Below are positions 33,317 through 42,662 of a DNA stretch of 64,000 nt, in pieces. Location: positions 603,084 to 667,083 of the forward strand of contig NZ_JBQKUO010000003.1 of NCBI RefSeq assembly GCF_052156635.1, in the 5' to 3' direction. How positions within the stretch are numbered: the stretch's first letter is position 1; every line of letters starts with the position of its first letter. The translations under genes were made by a program, and so were the position numbers. The notes under the pieces are model-generated. The model did no database searches, had not been told where the DNA came from, and was given only the letters and a program-made list of their open reading frames with translations. The DNA comes from Nitrospina sp052156635. Its GTDB lineage: Bacteria > Nitrospinota > Nitrospinia > Nitrospinales > Nitrospinaceae.

Positions 33317-36300
33317 CTAATTGTTCAAATGAACGGAGACGACCTTGCTGGCGCCGCGTTCTTCCATGGTGACGCCGTACAGGGTGTCGGCGAAGCTCAT
33401 GGTTTTCTGGTTGTGGGTGATCATGATGAACTGCGTCTTGTCGGACATCTCGCTCAGCATGTCCTGAAAGCGCGTCACGTTCGCTTCGTCCAGCGGCGCG
33501 TCCACCTCGTCGAGCAGGCAGAACGGGCTGGGCCGCACCTGCAAAATGGCGAACAGCAGGGAAATGGCGGTCATCGCCTTCTCGCCGCCGGAGAGCAGCT
33601 GGATGTTCTGCATGGTCTTGCCGGGAGGGCTGGCCTTGATGTCGATGCCCGACTCCAGGGGATCGCTCGGGTCGAGCATGATGAGTTCCGCGCGGCCGCC
33701 GGAGAACAGGCGTTCGAAGTTCGCCTTGAAGCGTTCGTTCACCAGCTCGAAGGTGTCGGCGAACAACTGCCGCGTGGTCTTGTCGATCTTCTCGATCGTC
33801 TGGTGCAGGCTGAGGATGGACTCGGCGAGGTCCTCCTCCTGCTTCTGCAGGAACAGGTAGCGCTCGTTGGCTTTCTGGAAATCGGACAGCGCGGCAAGGT
33901 TCACTTCGCCCATCTTGGCGACCTTGTCCTTCAGTCCCGCCAGTTGTTCGGACGCGGCGTCTTCATCGATTTCCTTTTCCTCGCGTCCTTTCATCTCATC
34001 GACCGACACGTGGAAATCCTCCCACACCTTCTCTTCGATGTGGGCGATCTGGATGCGCGTCTCGGAGCGTTTCAACTCGATCTGTGAAATCTCCTCGGTG
34101 ATCTCCTGAATCTGTTTCACCAGTTCGCGCGCCTGCTTTTCGTGCCCGTCGAGGGTCTCTTCCTTTTCGTTCAGCGTTTCTTCCTCGGAGACGATCACCT
34201 GGCTGAGCTCGCCCTTCTCGCGCACCTGCTCCATGATGGCCTGCTCGTATCCTTTGATCGCTTCCCCGCACTCGGCGATTTTCTGCGTGTTGCTGCGGCT
34301 GTCTTCCTGCCGCCGCGCGATGCGTTCGGCCAGGTTCGCGGTCTGCTGCTCGAGGCGTTTGACTTCCAATGACAGGTTTTCCGCCTTGCCTTTGAGTGAG
34401 GTGATCTCTACGTCGAGCTGGTTCGCTTCCCGGCTCTTGCGGTCGAGTTCCTCCCGTTGCAGCGCCAGTTCGCGGCTCTGCGATTCGCGCATCGTCTCGG
34501 CTGCCTGCTGGTCGGCTTCCGCCGTGGTCACCGTCTCCTGCAACGCCTCCTGCTCGCGGGCGAGTTCCTGAAATTGCTGTTGCCCGCTGGTGCGTTCGTA
34601 CTCGATGGTCGATCGTTTCTGCGACAGGCGGTCGGCTTCCTTTTTCATCTGCTCGAGTTCGTTGTAGCGGTGGGTGCGTTCGATGTCCGCCGCGTGCACG
34701 GCTTTGCTTCCCGCCTGCACCTGCTCCTGCAATGCAGCGAGATCCGTTTCCATGCGCACCGCCTCGCCCTGCAGGGCATCCATCTCCTGCTTGAGATCGT
34801 CCACGGTGGCCGTCAACTCCTCCATCTCTCGGTTGCGTGACAACAGCCCCGCGTCGTTGTCATCCTGCGCGCCGCCGGTGACGAGGCCTTCGTCGTCGAT
34901 CACCTCGCCCTTGAGCGTCACCACGCTTCCCTGGAACTCGCTGTGGCCGTGCAACTGAATTGCCGTCTCCAGGTCGCGCACCAGCACCACGTGCCCCAGA
35001 AGGTGGTTGAGGATGGGGCGGTACTCCTCGCGCGTTTGAATGAGATCCGCGAGGCGGCCGATGACGCCCTGGTTGCCGTTCATGTACAGCGGCGGACGCA
35101 CCGCGGATTTGGGCCGCAATGGAATGAAGCTGCCGCGCCCGGACTTGTTCTGGTCGAGGTAGCGGATGGCTTCCACCGAATCGGTGTACGAATCGACGAT
35201 CATGCTCTGCAGTTTCTCGCCCATGACGGCTTCGACCGCCGCCTCGAACTCCGCCGGGGCTTTCACCACGTCCACCAGCACATCGCGCAGGCCGTGTACG
35301 TGCTCGCCGGCGCCGTTGGCCATGAGAGCGCGGACGCCGTCGCCAAATCCCTCGAACTTGCGGCGCAACTCCTGCATCGACTGCAACAGCGAGTTCTGCG
35401 CGAGATAACGCTCGCGCGCAGCATGGGCGGCTTCTTCCTGCTGGTCGAGGCGCTGCTTCAATTCCGCGGCGCGCCGGGTGAGTTGTTCCTGTTCGCGTTG
35501 CATGCGCTCGAATACTTCGGCCTTCTCGCGGTAACTCGCATCGGCTTCGGTGAGCGCGGTCTGGAGCGCGGTGATCTGTGCGGTCACTTCGTTCAGTTCG
35601 GTCTCCAGCCGTTGATCGCGGTCGGCCAGTCCCTGCTTGCGTGTCTCCAGCGCGGTCAGTTCGTTTTTCTTGCGCGAGATGTGGTGCACGCGTTCCATGA
35701 TCTGGCGGTCGAGCTGTTTCACCTGGCCGTCGAGCTCGTTCAGGCGGTTGCGGGTCTGTTCGTACTGCTGTTGCAGGGCCTGCCGCGATTGTTCTTTTTC
35801 CGCGAGGACGGCCGTCAGCCGGTCGCCTTCGGCCCTTTGTTCTTCGCACTGCGTCTGGTTCTGCCCAATCTCGGCATTCATGGATTCCACTTCGCCCACC
35901 GCGGCCTCGATGTCCTGCCGGGCGCGTTGCATTTCGCCCTGCTTGAGTTCGATGTTGTGCTCGTTCTTGCCGATGGCGGTGTTGAGGCTGTGGACCGTTT
36001 CTTTCTTGTGGTTGAGTGCGGTGGCGAGCTCGTCGATTTCGAACTTGAGCGTCTCAATGTCCGTCTCCAGGGTGGAAGCCTGTGCGCTCCATTCGGCTTT
36101 CTGCCCGGTGCGCGTCTTGTGACGCTGGTCGATTTCTTCCAGGTCGCGCTCGGCGCGGCGGATTCTGCGGCTGAACAGGTCGAGGCTCAACTCCTTGATC
36201 TCCGCCTGGTACTGCTTGTAGCGTTCGGCTTTCGCCGCCTGCCGTTTCAGCGATTCCACCTGCCTGGACAACTCCTGCACGATGTCGGAGATGCGGTCGA

Positions 36301-36877
36301 GGTTCTGCCCGGCGGCGTCGAGCTTCCTCAGCGCTTCGTTCTTGCGCGCCTTGAACTTGAGGACGCCCGCGGCCTCCTCGATCCACATCCGGCGGTCGTC
36401 GGGTTTGGAAGTGACGATATCCTGGATGTTGCCCTGCTCAATGACGGTCAGCACCTTGGGGCTGATGCCGATGTCGAGGAACAGGTCGGTGATGTCTTTC
36501 AGGCGGCAGGGCACCTGGTTGATGTAAAATTCGCTTTCGCCGGAGCGGTGGTAACAGCGCGTCACCTTGATCTCTTCCGACAGGTTGGGGATGTTGGCGA
36601 TGCGCAGGCCCGGCGGCACGTCGGCGAGCGTCATGGAGACCTCGGCGCGGTTCACGGGTTTGCGGCTGTCACTGCCGTTGAAGATGAGGTCGGCGATGCG
36701 GGTGCCGCGCAGGTGCTTGGAGCTCTGCTCGCCGATGACCCAGCGGATGGCGTCAGACACGTTGCTTTTGCCACAGCCGTTGGGGCCCACCACGGCGGTG
36801 AAACCGCGGGTGAAATCCAGATGCGTGGGGTCAGCGAAGGATTTGAATCCGGAAAGTTCGAGCTGCTTGAGAATCAT
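33317..36877 (-). CDS. smc: Chromosome segregation ATPase SMC
   Basis: This encodes 1186 residues, the normal length for bacterial SMC, the condensin core that organises and separates sister chromosomes. Walker A GPNGCGKSN lies at residues 31-39. Two long coiled coils (about 170-500 and 670-1010) flank the hinge (about 520-640, containing GVRALMANGAGEHVHGLRDV). The C-terminal head has LSGGEKAMTAISLLFA and Walker B FCLLDEVDAPLDEANV. No scpA or scpB partner is in the window. A large open frame on the opposite strand is only a shadow of this high-GC coding sequence. Confidence 0.97.
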   Translation of the reverse strand: MILKQLELSGFKSFADPTHLDFTRGFTAVVGPNGCGKSNVSDAIRWVIGEQSSKHLRGTRIADLIFNGSDSRKPVNRAEVSMTLADVPPGLRIANIPNLSEEIKVTRCYHRSGESEFYINQVPCRLKDITDLFLDIGISPKVLTVIEQGNIQDIVTSKPDDRRMWIEEAAGVLKFKARKNEALRKLDAAGQNLDRISDIVQELSRQVESLKRQAAKAERYKQYQAEIKELSLDLFSRRIRRAERDLEEIDQRHKTRTGQKAEWSAQASTLETDIETLKFEIDELATALNHKKETVHSLNTAIGKNEHNIELKQGEMQRARQDIEAAVGEVESMNAEIGQNQTQCEEQRAEGDRLTAVLAEKEQSRQALQQQYEQTRNRLNELDGQVKQLDRQIMERVHHISRKKNELTALETRKQGLADRDQRLETELNEVTAQITALQTALTEADASYREKAEVFERMQREQEQLTRRAAELKQRLDQQEEAAHAARERYLAQNSLLQSMQELRRKFEGFGDGVRALMANGAGEHVHGLRDVLVDVVKAPAEFEAAVEAVMGEKLQSMIVDSYTDSVEAIRYLDQNKSGRGSFIPLRPKSAVRPPLYMNGNQGVIGRLADLIQTREEYRPILNHLLGHVVLVRDLETAIQLHGHSEFQGSVVTLKGEVIDDEGLVTGGAQDDNDAGLLSRNREMEELTATVDDLKQEMDALQGEAVRMETDLAALQEQVQAGSKAVHAADIERTHRYNELEQMKKEADRLSQKRSTIEYERTSGQQQFQELAREQEALQETVTTAEADQQAAETMRESQSRELALQREELDRKSREANQLDVEITSLKGKAENLSLEVKRLEQQTANLAERIARRQEDSRSNTQKIAECGEAIKGYEQAIMEQVREKGELSQVIVSEEETLNEKEETLDGHEKQARELVKQIQEITEEISQIELKRSETRIQIAHIEEKVWEDFHVSVDEMKGREEKEIDEDAASEQLAGLKDKVAKMGEVNLAALSDFQKANERYLFLQKQEEDLAESILSLHQTIEKIDKTTRQLFADTFELVNERFKANFERLFSGGRAELIMLDPSDPLESGIDIKASPPGKTMQNIQLLSGGEKAMTAISLLFAILQVRPSPFCLLDEVDAPLDEANVTRFQDMLSEMSDKTQFIMITHNQKTMSFADTLYGVTMEERGASKVVSVHLNN

Positions 36878-37154
36878 AAGCGGAATAAACCCTTAAAAAA
36901 TAATGGTGTTAAGGTGCCTCGACGTGTCAGGCCACATTATACCACGCCCCTGTGGAAGTAAAGCAAAATATACTATCCTTGGTGGCGAGAATGACCTAAA
37001 GCCCCCATATATTGTGGTTTACGATGAGGTGGGGGCGACCCGTGCGGGGGTGTTCCCGGCTGCCGGGTTTGCCCTTCCGATAATTCCCGGTCATGCTATA
37101 AATGGCACGGCACAGAACCACTGTTTCATCCATCACAAAAGGAGTCCAGCGGAC

Positions 37155-37505
37155 ATGAAGTTTTACGGTTACAACAAATGCGGCACGTGCAAAAAAGCGG
37201 AGAAGTTCCTCGACGGCAAGGGCGTCGCCTACCAGTCGATCGACATCACCGAAACCCCGCCGCCGAGAAAAGTGCTCAAACAGGCCATCGCCCGTTACGG
37301 CCTGAAAAAACTGTTCAACACCAGCGGCGTCCAGTACAAGGAACTCAACATGAAAGACCGGCTGAAATCCATGACCGAGGCCGAGGCGGTGGACCTTCTG
37401 GCCACCAACGGACGGCTGGTGAAGCGTCCGGTGGCGGTGGACGGCGACACGGTGACCGTCGGCTTCAACGAGGACGAATACAAACAGACCTGGGCGAAGA
37501 AATGA
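37155..37505 (+). CDS. ArsC/Spx-family thioredoxin-like protein
   Basis: This encodes 116 residues from ATG 37155, with AAAGGAG upstream. Thioredoxin-like fold of the ArsC/Spx/YffB family: KFYGYNKCGTCKKAEKFL at the N-terminus gives a CxxC pair C9 and C12. VAYQSIDITETPP and the C-terminal RLVKRPVAVDG follow the family pattern. Members reduce arsenate or act as redox-sensing transcription co-regulators (Spx, MgsR). The CGTC pair and lack of arsenic genes nearby favour the Spx/YffB-like side, but neither is proven. The upstream gap 36878-37154 holds no gene. Confidence 0.8.
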   Translation: MKFYGYNKCGTCKKAEKFLDGKGVAYQSIDITETPPPRKVLKQAIARYGLKKLFNTSGVQYKELNMKDRLKSMTEAEAVDLLATNGRLVKRPVAVDGDTVTVGFNEDEYKQTWAKK

Positions 37506-37533
37506 AAGGGCCGGACCCGGCCGGGAGTGTGGG

Positions 37534-38085
37534 ATGAACTGGGATGGATGGATCGAGCGTCTGCAGACGGACTTCCCCGTGCGGCGGGGAGGGGTGGAGA
37601 CGGGCGCCGGGCAGGCGGCGGTGCTGGTGATCCTGTACCGGCAGGAGTCCACACCCCACGTCGTTTTGATGAAGCGTTCCGAGGCCCTGCGCAATCATCC
37701 GGGCGAGATCGCGTTTCCAGGCGGGCTGTTCGAGGAAGGCGACGGCGACCTGCTCACCACCGCCCTGCGCGAAACCGGCGAGGAACTGGACCTCGCCGTA
37801 TCGCCGGAGGATGTGTTCGCACGCCTGCCGGGAGTGCGGACCCTGACAGGCATTGACGTCACCCCCTTCGTCGCCCTGCATGACCCGCCACCCCTGTGCA
37901 CCCCCAACCCGGAGGAAGTGGAAATCGTTCTGCAACCGCCGCTGCTGCCGCTTTGGCAGAGCTTCCGCAAGGAGGCGGTGGAACACCCGCCTTCCGATTT
38001 CGCCTACTGGTTTGGACCCCACCGCATCTGGGGCGCCACGGCGCGCATCCTGCGGCATTTGAACGAGGTGGCAACCGCAGATTGA
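37534..38085 (+). CDS. Nudix hydrolase, CoA-pyrophosphatase-like
   Basis: This encodes 183 residues. A Nudix core is visible with RSEALRNHPGEIAFPGG just before it and TALRETGEELDL (catalytic REtgEE at residues 79-84). The NHPGEIAFPGG segment with the downstream REtgEE motif is typical of the NUDT7/YeaB (CoA diphosphohydrolase) branch, which clips CoA or CoA-like nucleotides. Substrate not certain. It begins 28 bases after the Spx-like gene and may share its transcript. Confidence 0.85.
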   Translation: MNWDGWIERLQTDFPVRRGGVETGAGQAAVLVILYRQESTPHVVLMKRSEALRNHPGEIAFPGGLFEEGDGDLLTTALRETGEELDLAVSPEDVFARLPGVRTLTGIDVTPFVALHDPPPLCTPNPEEVEIVLQPPLLPLWQSFRKEAVEHPPSDFAYWFGPHRIWGATARILRHLNEVATAD

Positions 38086-38106
38086 TATACGAAATAGGAA
38101 AAAGTC

Positions 38107-38152
38107 ATCGGTAACCCCTCCCAGCCCTCCCCTTGAAAAGGGGAGGGGGTAT
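38107..38152. repeat. Palindromic repeat (REP-like), copy 2
   Basis: A 10-bp perfect stem pairs 38125-38134 with 38138-38147 around a GAA loop, preceded by GGTAACCCCTCC. In reverse it resembles the 7791-7815 element. It may also act as a terminator after the Nudix gene, though no T run follows directly. Confidence 0.5.
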
Positions 38153-38195
38153 ACAAATTTATCCCCATCCTGAGGCACCGCATTCAATACGGGTA

Positions 38196-38380
38196 CGCGC
38201 CCATGGACCCCCGTTCGCCCTCCACGCATCAGCCAGTTGCCTCGGACGCAGTCCGCGCCCACGGACCCCCGTTCGCCCTGCAACGCATCAGCCCGTTGCC
38301 CCGGACGCAGTTCCGCGCCCACGGACCCCCGTTCGCCCTGCAACGCATCAGCCCGTTGCCCCGGACGCAGTCCGCGCCTG
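38196..38380. repeat. Tandem repeat, three units of 58-60 bp
   Basis: Three direct units (starting at about 38196, 38254 and 38314) each contain a GGACCCCCGTTCGCCCT stretch followed by an ACGCATCAGCC-GTTGCC-CGGACGCAG part. Copies 2 and 3 are nearly identical; copy 1 has a few substitutions. There are no spacers between units, so this is not a CRISPR. It lies in the 392-base gap (38086-38477), which otherwise contains only copy 2 of the palindrome and the leader of the TPR gene. No gene is seen in it. Confidence 0.8.
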
Positions 38381-38477
38381 GGGTGGCTTTACAAAACGCC
38401 TGCCTGAACATATTTTTAATATTAAGACCCCAATACAAGAACCCGCCTTGGACCCTCATTGCACTTGGAGGTGCAAA

Positions 38478-39329
38478 ATGCCATACAAACATTGTAAAAA
38501 AGGATTGCTCCTCACCCTTCTGGCGATCCTGCTGGTCGGGGTTGCCGTCCCCGTCATTCATGCGGCGGACGACGCAGCGACGCTCTACCGGCAGGGCGTC
38601 GAGCTGGCCAAAAAAGGAAAATACGAACAGGCCCTGCCGAAGCTCGAATCCGCCACCTCGCAGGACCCCGCAAATGCCGAATACCAGAACTACCTCGGGC
38701 TGGTGTACACCAACCTGGGTCGTTACCATGACGCTCTCCGCGCCTCCACCCGCGCCCTGCAACTGAAACCGGGCCACACCGAGGCACTGGAGAACCTGGT
38801 CGCCGCCTGCGAAACCCTTGAAGACTGGCGCGGCATGATCGAGCCTTTGGAGACGCTTTCCCGCGCCCAGCCGCAAAAAGCCATCTACCACGCCAAACTG
38901 GGCCGGGCGTATTTTCAGCTGGGCAACGACGCCAAAGCCATCGACGCCCTCACCCAGGCGGTGACGTGGAACCCGCACGACGAAGCTTCCATGTACAAGC
39001 TGGGCGAGATCCACCTGCGGCAGGGTCACTATGAAAAGGCCGTCGATTACCTCGAGCGCGCGGTTTCCGGGTTTCCCTTTCCGTACCAAAGGTATTACAA
39101 TCTGGGGCTGGCTTACGCGCACCTGAAGCAATTCGATAAAGCGCTTCAAAATTTCAACAAGTGCGTGGAGGAGCAACCGGGTTTCGCCCCGGCGTACTAC
39201 AACATGGGAGCGGTGTACCAGAACACCGGGCGCCACCAGGAAGCCATCGAGATGTACAATCAGGCGCTGGAGAAAAACCCCGCCCTGGCCGAGGCACGGC
39301 ACAACCTGAACGCTCTCAATAAAACCTGA
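38478..39329 (+). CDS. Periplasmic tetratricopeptide-repeat protein
   Basis: This encodes 283 residues from ATG 38478, which gives a proper signal peptide (LLLTLLAILLVGVAVPVIHA, cleaved near HAA). The mature protein is about seven TPR units of 34 residues (typical AEYQNYLGLVYTNLGRYHDA; AYYNMGAVYQNTGRHQEAIEMY). Such proteins act as scaffolds for protein complexes in the periplasm. A longer open frame upstream runs through the tandem repeat and lacks a signal peptide, so I reject it. It ends 17 bases before the pyrF start. Confidence 0.82.
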   Translation: MPYKHCKKGLLLTLLAILLVGVAVPVIHAADDAATLYRQGVELAKKGKYEQALPKLESATSQDPANAEYQNYLGLVYTNLGRYHDALRASTRALQLKPGHTEALENLVAACETLEDWRGMIEPLETLSRAQPQKAIYHAKLGRAYFQLGNDAKAIDALTQAVTWNPHDEASMYKLGEIHLRQGHYEKAVDYLERAVSGFPFPYQRYYNLGLAYAHLKQFDKALQNFNKCVEEQPGFAPAYYNMGAVYQNTGRHQEAIEMYNQALEKNPALAEARHNLNALNKT

Positions 39330-39346
39330 ACCCGGAAAAGACCGCA

Positions 39347-40078
39347 TTGGCCGCTGACCCCACTCCGCAGGACCGCCTGATCTTTGCGCTGGACGTACCC
39401 GATCTTCCCACCGCCGTCCGTTACATCCAGACGCTGGGCGATTCCGTGGGGTGCTTCAAGGTCGGGCTGGAGCTGTTCACCCGCGCCGGGCCGGAGGCCA
39501 TCCGCGCCGTCCACGACCACAGCGGCGCGGAGGTGTTTCTCGACCTCAAACTGCACGACATCCCGGCGACGGTCCAGCGCGCCGTCACCGCCGCCTGCGA
39601 GCACAGGGTGAAATTCCTCACCGTGCATTGCAGTGGCGGCGAACCCATGCTGGAAGCGGCGCTCAAGGCGGCGAAGCCCGGCCTGCAACTGCTCGGCGTC
39701 ACCGTGCTCACCAGCATGACGTCGCACGACCTCGACCCGGCGCTGGGTTATTCGGACGGGATCACCGTGAACGAACTGGTGATGGACCGCATGCTGATGA
39801 GCCGCGACGTGGGACTGACCGGGTTTGTCTGTTCCGCCGAAGAGGTGAAGGACATCAAGAAGCAGTCCGGCGGACCCATCCTGACCGTGGTGCCGGGCAT
39901 CCGTCCGGCGGACAAGACGGTACTGCAGGACGACCAGGGCCGCGTTGCCACCCCCGCCCGGGCCATCGAACGGGGCGCGGATTACCTGGTGGTGGGCCGG
40001 CCCATCCGCGACGCGAAAGACCCGAAAGACGCGGCGCAACGCATCGTCAACGAAATCGCACACGCTTTGAAGGCATGA
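39347..40078 (+). CDS. pyrF: Orotidine 5'-phosphate decarboxylase
   Basis: This encodes 243 residues from a TTG start at 39347; no ATG is available in the right place. A TIM-barrel enzyme that makes UMP in the last step of de novo pyrimidine synthesis. Family motifs include LIFALDVPD (about residues 11-19), VFLDLKLHDIPATVQ with the catalytic Asp/Lys/Asp residues (about 63-77), and the VVPGIRP phosphate-binding motif with the late VVGRPI segment. The C-terminus ends next to the DUF4149 gene (4 bases). Confidence 0.95.
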   Translation: MAADPTPQDRLIFALDVPDLPTAVRYIQTLGDSVGCFKVGLELFTRAGPEAIRAVHDHSGAEVFLDLKLHDIPATVQRAVTAACEHRVKFLTVHCSGGEPMLEAALKAAKPGLQLLGVTVLTSMTSHDLDPALGYSDGITVNELVMDRMLMSRDVGLTGFVCSAEEVKDIKKQSGGPILTVVPGIRPADKTVLQDDQGRVATPARAIERGADYLVVGRPIRDAKDPKDAAQRIVNEIAHALKA

Positions 40079-40082
40079 CCTC

Positions 40083-40538
40083 ATGAACACCTTTCTCGCT
40101 TTCGTGCACCTGCTGGGGCTGGTGGTGTGGCTCGGCAGTGTCATCTTCTTTTCCTTTTTCACCGCGCCGTCGATCTTCAAGGTGCTCGACCGCCAGCAGG
40201 CGGGCGACGTCATCGGCGCCATCTTTCCCAAGTACTACGGGGTCGGCTACACCTGCGCCGTGCTGACGGCGGGAACCGCCCTGGCCACGCCCGGCGGCGC
40301 CGGAGGCCTGCGCCTGCCGTTCATCGCCATCATGGCGGCGTGCACGTTTTACGCGGGCATGGTGATCAATCCGCAGGCGCGGCAGTTGAAACACCAGATG
40401 CGCGAGGCCGGCGGCGAGGACGAATTGTTGCAGAACAAATTCCGCTCGCTGCACGGCTGGTCGGTGCGGCTGAACGCGACGGTGCTCATGTTCGGCCTCG
40501 GCCTCCTGTGGATCACGGCAATGGGGTTGAGGCTTTAG
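40083..40538 (+). CDS. DUF4149 integral membrane protein
   Basis: This encodes 151 residues with four predicted transmembrane segments (about residues 5-25, 52-70, 80-98 and 130-148). The N-terminal FLAFVHLLGLVVWLGSVIFFSF with its His and Trp, and the central FPKYYGVGYTCAVL, match the DUF4149/TMEM205-like family. Function not established. It starts 4 bases after pyrF and is probably cotranscribed with it. Confidence 0.75.
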   Translation: MNTFLAFVHLLGLVVWLGSVIFFSFFTAPSIFKVLDRQQAGDVIGAIFPKYYGVGYTCAVLTAGTALATPGGAGGLRLPFIAIMAACTFYAGMVINPQARQLKHQMREAGGEDELLQNKFRSLHGWSVRLNATVLMFGLGLLWITAMGLRL

Positions 40539-40564
40539 CCGGATAGGGTGGGGAAGGATATATA

Positions 40565-41734
40565 ATGGCTTCCATGCCCACACCGCCTCCACACCGGCCC
40601 TTCTACACGCGCACGAAGTTTTTCGTTTACCTGTTCGTCGCGGTCATCGTCTATGCCTACGGCTGGCGGGTGACGGAGATCCATCCCTCCTCTCTGGTCA
40701 AGGACTTTCATCTCGTCAAACCGCTGGTCACGGCCCTGCTGCAACCCGACCTCGTCACCTTCGAAACCAAACGCCAGACCACCGAAACCGGGTTCTTCCT
40801 GCAGGAAGCAACGGTCGGTGAATCCGCCATCACCCCGCCCGGCACGGAAGACCCTGTTTTAAAAATCACGCGCACGCGCGGGCAGATCGGCGACACGCTG
40901 ACGGCGCGGGGGTTTCATCTCGCGCCCGAACGCACGGGCAAGCTGTACTGGGTGAACGCCATCGAACAGGAGTACCCGCTGGGCGAGGTGACGACCGACG
41001 CCGGGGGCGGGTTTGAAAAACAGATCACCGTACCGCCGACAGCGCGCGGCAACCCGCAATACGTGCGCGTGGTGCTGACGTGGGAAACGGGGGAGTGGCA
41101 CCTGAGTGAGACGTTGAAACTCACCGCCGAGAAAATCGTCGAGACGCTGTTTCTGGGGTTGATGGCGACGACCTTCGCCCTTCTGTTCGCCGCGCCGTTG
41201 AGTTTCCTCGGCGCACGCAACCTGATGACGCGCCGCGCAACGGGCACCGCCGTTTACTACCTGGTGCGTACGGGGTTCAACGTGCTGCGCGCCATCGAAC
41301 CGCTCATCATGGCGATCCTGTTTGCCGTGTGGGTGGGGATCGGTCCGTTTGCCGGGGTGCTGGCTTTGGCCCTGCACTCGACGGCGGCGCTCGGCAAGCT
41401 GTTCTCCGAGCAGATCGAGAGCATCGACCCGGGTCCGGTGGAGGCCATCACCGCGACGGGAGCGCGGCCGTTGCAGGTGGTGCTGTACGGTGTCCTGCCG
41501 CAGGTCCTGCCGCAGTTTCTGGCACTGGGGTTTTACCGCTGGGACATCAACGTGCGCATGTCGACGATCATCGGGTTTGTCGGCGGCGGGGGGATCGGGT
41601 TCCTGTTACAGCAGTGGATCAACCTGCTTCAGTACAACCAGGCGGGGACGGCGTTGCTGGCGATCGCGGTGGTGGTGATCGCCCTCGATATGGTGAGCGC
41701 GAAAGTGCGGGAGAGGATCACGCTGGCGTCGTGA
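40565..41734 (+). CDS. PhnE-like ABC transporter permease with an inserted periplasmic region
   Basis: This encodes 389 residues. The C-terminal part (about residues 190-389) is a PhnE-type binding-protein-dependent transport permease: FAAPLSFLGARNL, VRTGFNVLRAIEPLIMAILF, the EAA-like loop EAITATGARPLQVVLYGVLPQ and the FVGGGGIGFLL helix. An N-terminal membrane segment (about 15-35) is followed by about 130 residues of mainly polar, beta-strand-like sequence (about 45-190) not found in ordinary PhnE. No phnC or phnD is adjacent, so substrate (phosphonate, phosphite or other) is unknown. Confidence 0.75.
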   Translation: MASMPTPPPHRPFYTRTKFFVYLFVAVIVYAYGWRVTEIHPSSLVKDFHLVKPLVTALLQPDLVTFETKRQTTETGFFLQEATVGESAITPPGTEDPVLKITRTRGQIGDTLTARGFHLAPERTGKLYWVNAIEQEYPLGEVTTDAGGGFEKQITVPPTARGNPQYVRVVLTWETGEWHLSETLKLTAEKIVETLFLGLMATTFALLFAAPLSFLGARNLMTRRATGTAVYYLVRTGFNVLRAIEPLIMAILFAVWVGIGPFAGVLALALHSTAALGKLFSEQIESIDPGPVEAITATGARPLQVVLYGVLPQVLPQFLALGFYRWDINVRMSTIIGFVGGGGIGFLLQQWINLLQYNQAGTALLAIAVVVIALDMVSAKVRERITLAS

Positions 41735-41756
41735 CCCCCTCCCTGCCTGCCTGAAG

Positions 41757-42662
41757 TCACCAGAGCGGTTGAGGTTTCGGTAGCTGGAGGGGCCGCTCGG
41801 TCTGCCGGGGAGCTTCGGATTTCTGGATGAGCTCCCCCTGGCCCGGAACTTTCTTTTTCATTTCCTGCGGTGCGGGTTCCGGGATTTTCGTCTGCGACTG
41901 CATTTTCGGTTTGTGCTGGGCGGTGGTTTGCGGGATCGCGCGCTGGAGCTTGGTCAACACCGAGGGCGATGCGGGCGCTAGCCGGTTGAGGTTGCGCATG
42001 AAAATGGCGCTCGACCTCGGCACCTGGTTCATGCCCCCGTAGAACATGATCTGCCGCGAGGACAAATGCGTGTGGTAGTACTGCTGGGTGTAGGTTTCGT
42101 TCGGCTGGAACAGGGCGCCCTTCACCGACACCCCGGCGAACGCGCCTTTGCTGCGCGAGTACGAATACACCTCGCCCTGGAAGGCGATGTCCGTTCCCGC
42201 CTCGGCGTAGCGGCCGACGGGTCCTACTGACACCGCGAGGTCGCCGCCCAGCGTGAATTTGTTGTCCAACAACGCGTTGACGCCGCGCTCGCTCATCACC
42301 AGCAGGACCAGGTCCACCGCCTGCGCGCCGAACTGGAAGCCGAAACTGCCGCCATAGGTGCTGATGAAGGCCGGCGGACCCCAGCGGCCCGTTTTGGCGT
42401 CGCGTACCGCCACCACGCCGGTGCCGTAGCGCGCGCCGACAAAGAAGCCGCCCTTCACCATGGTGGGCATGATGACGATGGCTTTGGCCTTCGCCATCAG
42501 ATTGGACGGGATTCCTTCGTCCGGAGCCGATATAATCTCTTCCAGCACAAACTGGGTATCCTGCAGGATCTGCTGTTGTGCGGAGAGTCCGGCCTGCGCC
42601 CCGGTGACCAGCAGGCCCGACAGGGTGACGATCGCCGTCAAAGCGGCAACAAGGGATTTCAT
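41757..42662 (-). CDS. SYLF-domain (Ysc84-like) secreted protein
   Basis: This encodes 301 residues. A signal peptide (cleaved near GAQA, residue 24) precedes a SYLF lipid-binding domain: NLMAKAKAIVIMPTMVKGGFFVGARYGTG-type sequence (about residues 54-82), FQFGAQAVDLVLLVM and the DLAVSVGPVGR-AEA segment. The last 70 residues are Pro/Gln/Lys-rich and probably unstructured. It is likely attached to the inner face of the outer membrane or free in the periplasm. It lies tail to tail with the PhnE-like gene, 22 bases between. Confidence 0.85.
   Translation of the reverse strand: MKSLVAALTAIVTLSGLLVTGAQAGLSAQQQILQDTQFVLEEIISAPDEGIPSNLMAKAKAIVIMPTMVKGGFFVGARYGTGVVAVRDAKTGRWGPPAFISTYGGSFGFQFGAQAVDLVLLVMSERGVNALLDNKFTLGGDLAVSVGPVGRYAEAGTDIAFQGEVYSYSRSKGAFAGVSVKGALFQPNETYTQQYYHTHLSSRQIMFYGGMNQVPRSSAIFMRNLNRLAPASPSVLTKLQRAIPQTTAQHKPKMQSQTKIPEPAPQEMKKKVPGQGELIQKSEAPRQTERPLQLPKPQPLW

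Noticed and set aside
34943..36961. A 672-codon open frame on the plus strand
   Set aside because: It is antisense to smc, which has unmistakable ATPase motifs and full length.
38196..38380. CRISPR-like array
   Set aside because: The three units abut with no unique spacers, and no cas genes are nearby.
38133..38477. An in-frame N-terminal extension of the TPR protein through the tandem repeat
   Set aside because: It would destroy the signal peptide starting at 38478 and consists of repeat-derived low-complexity sequence.
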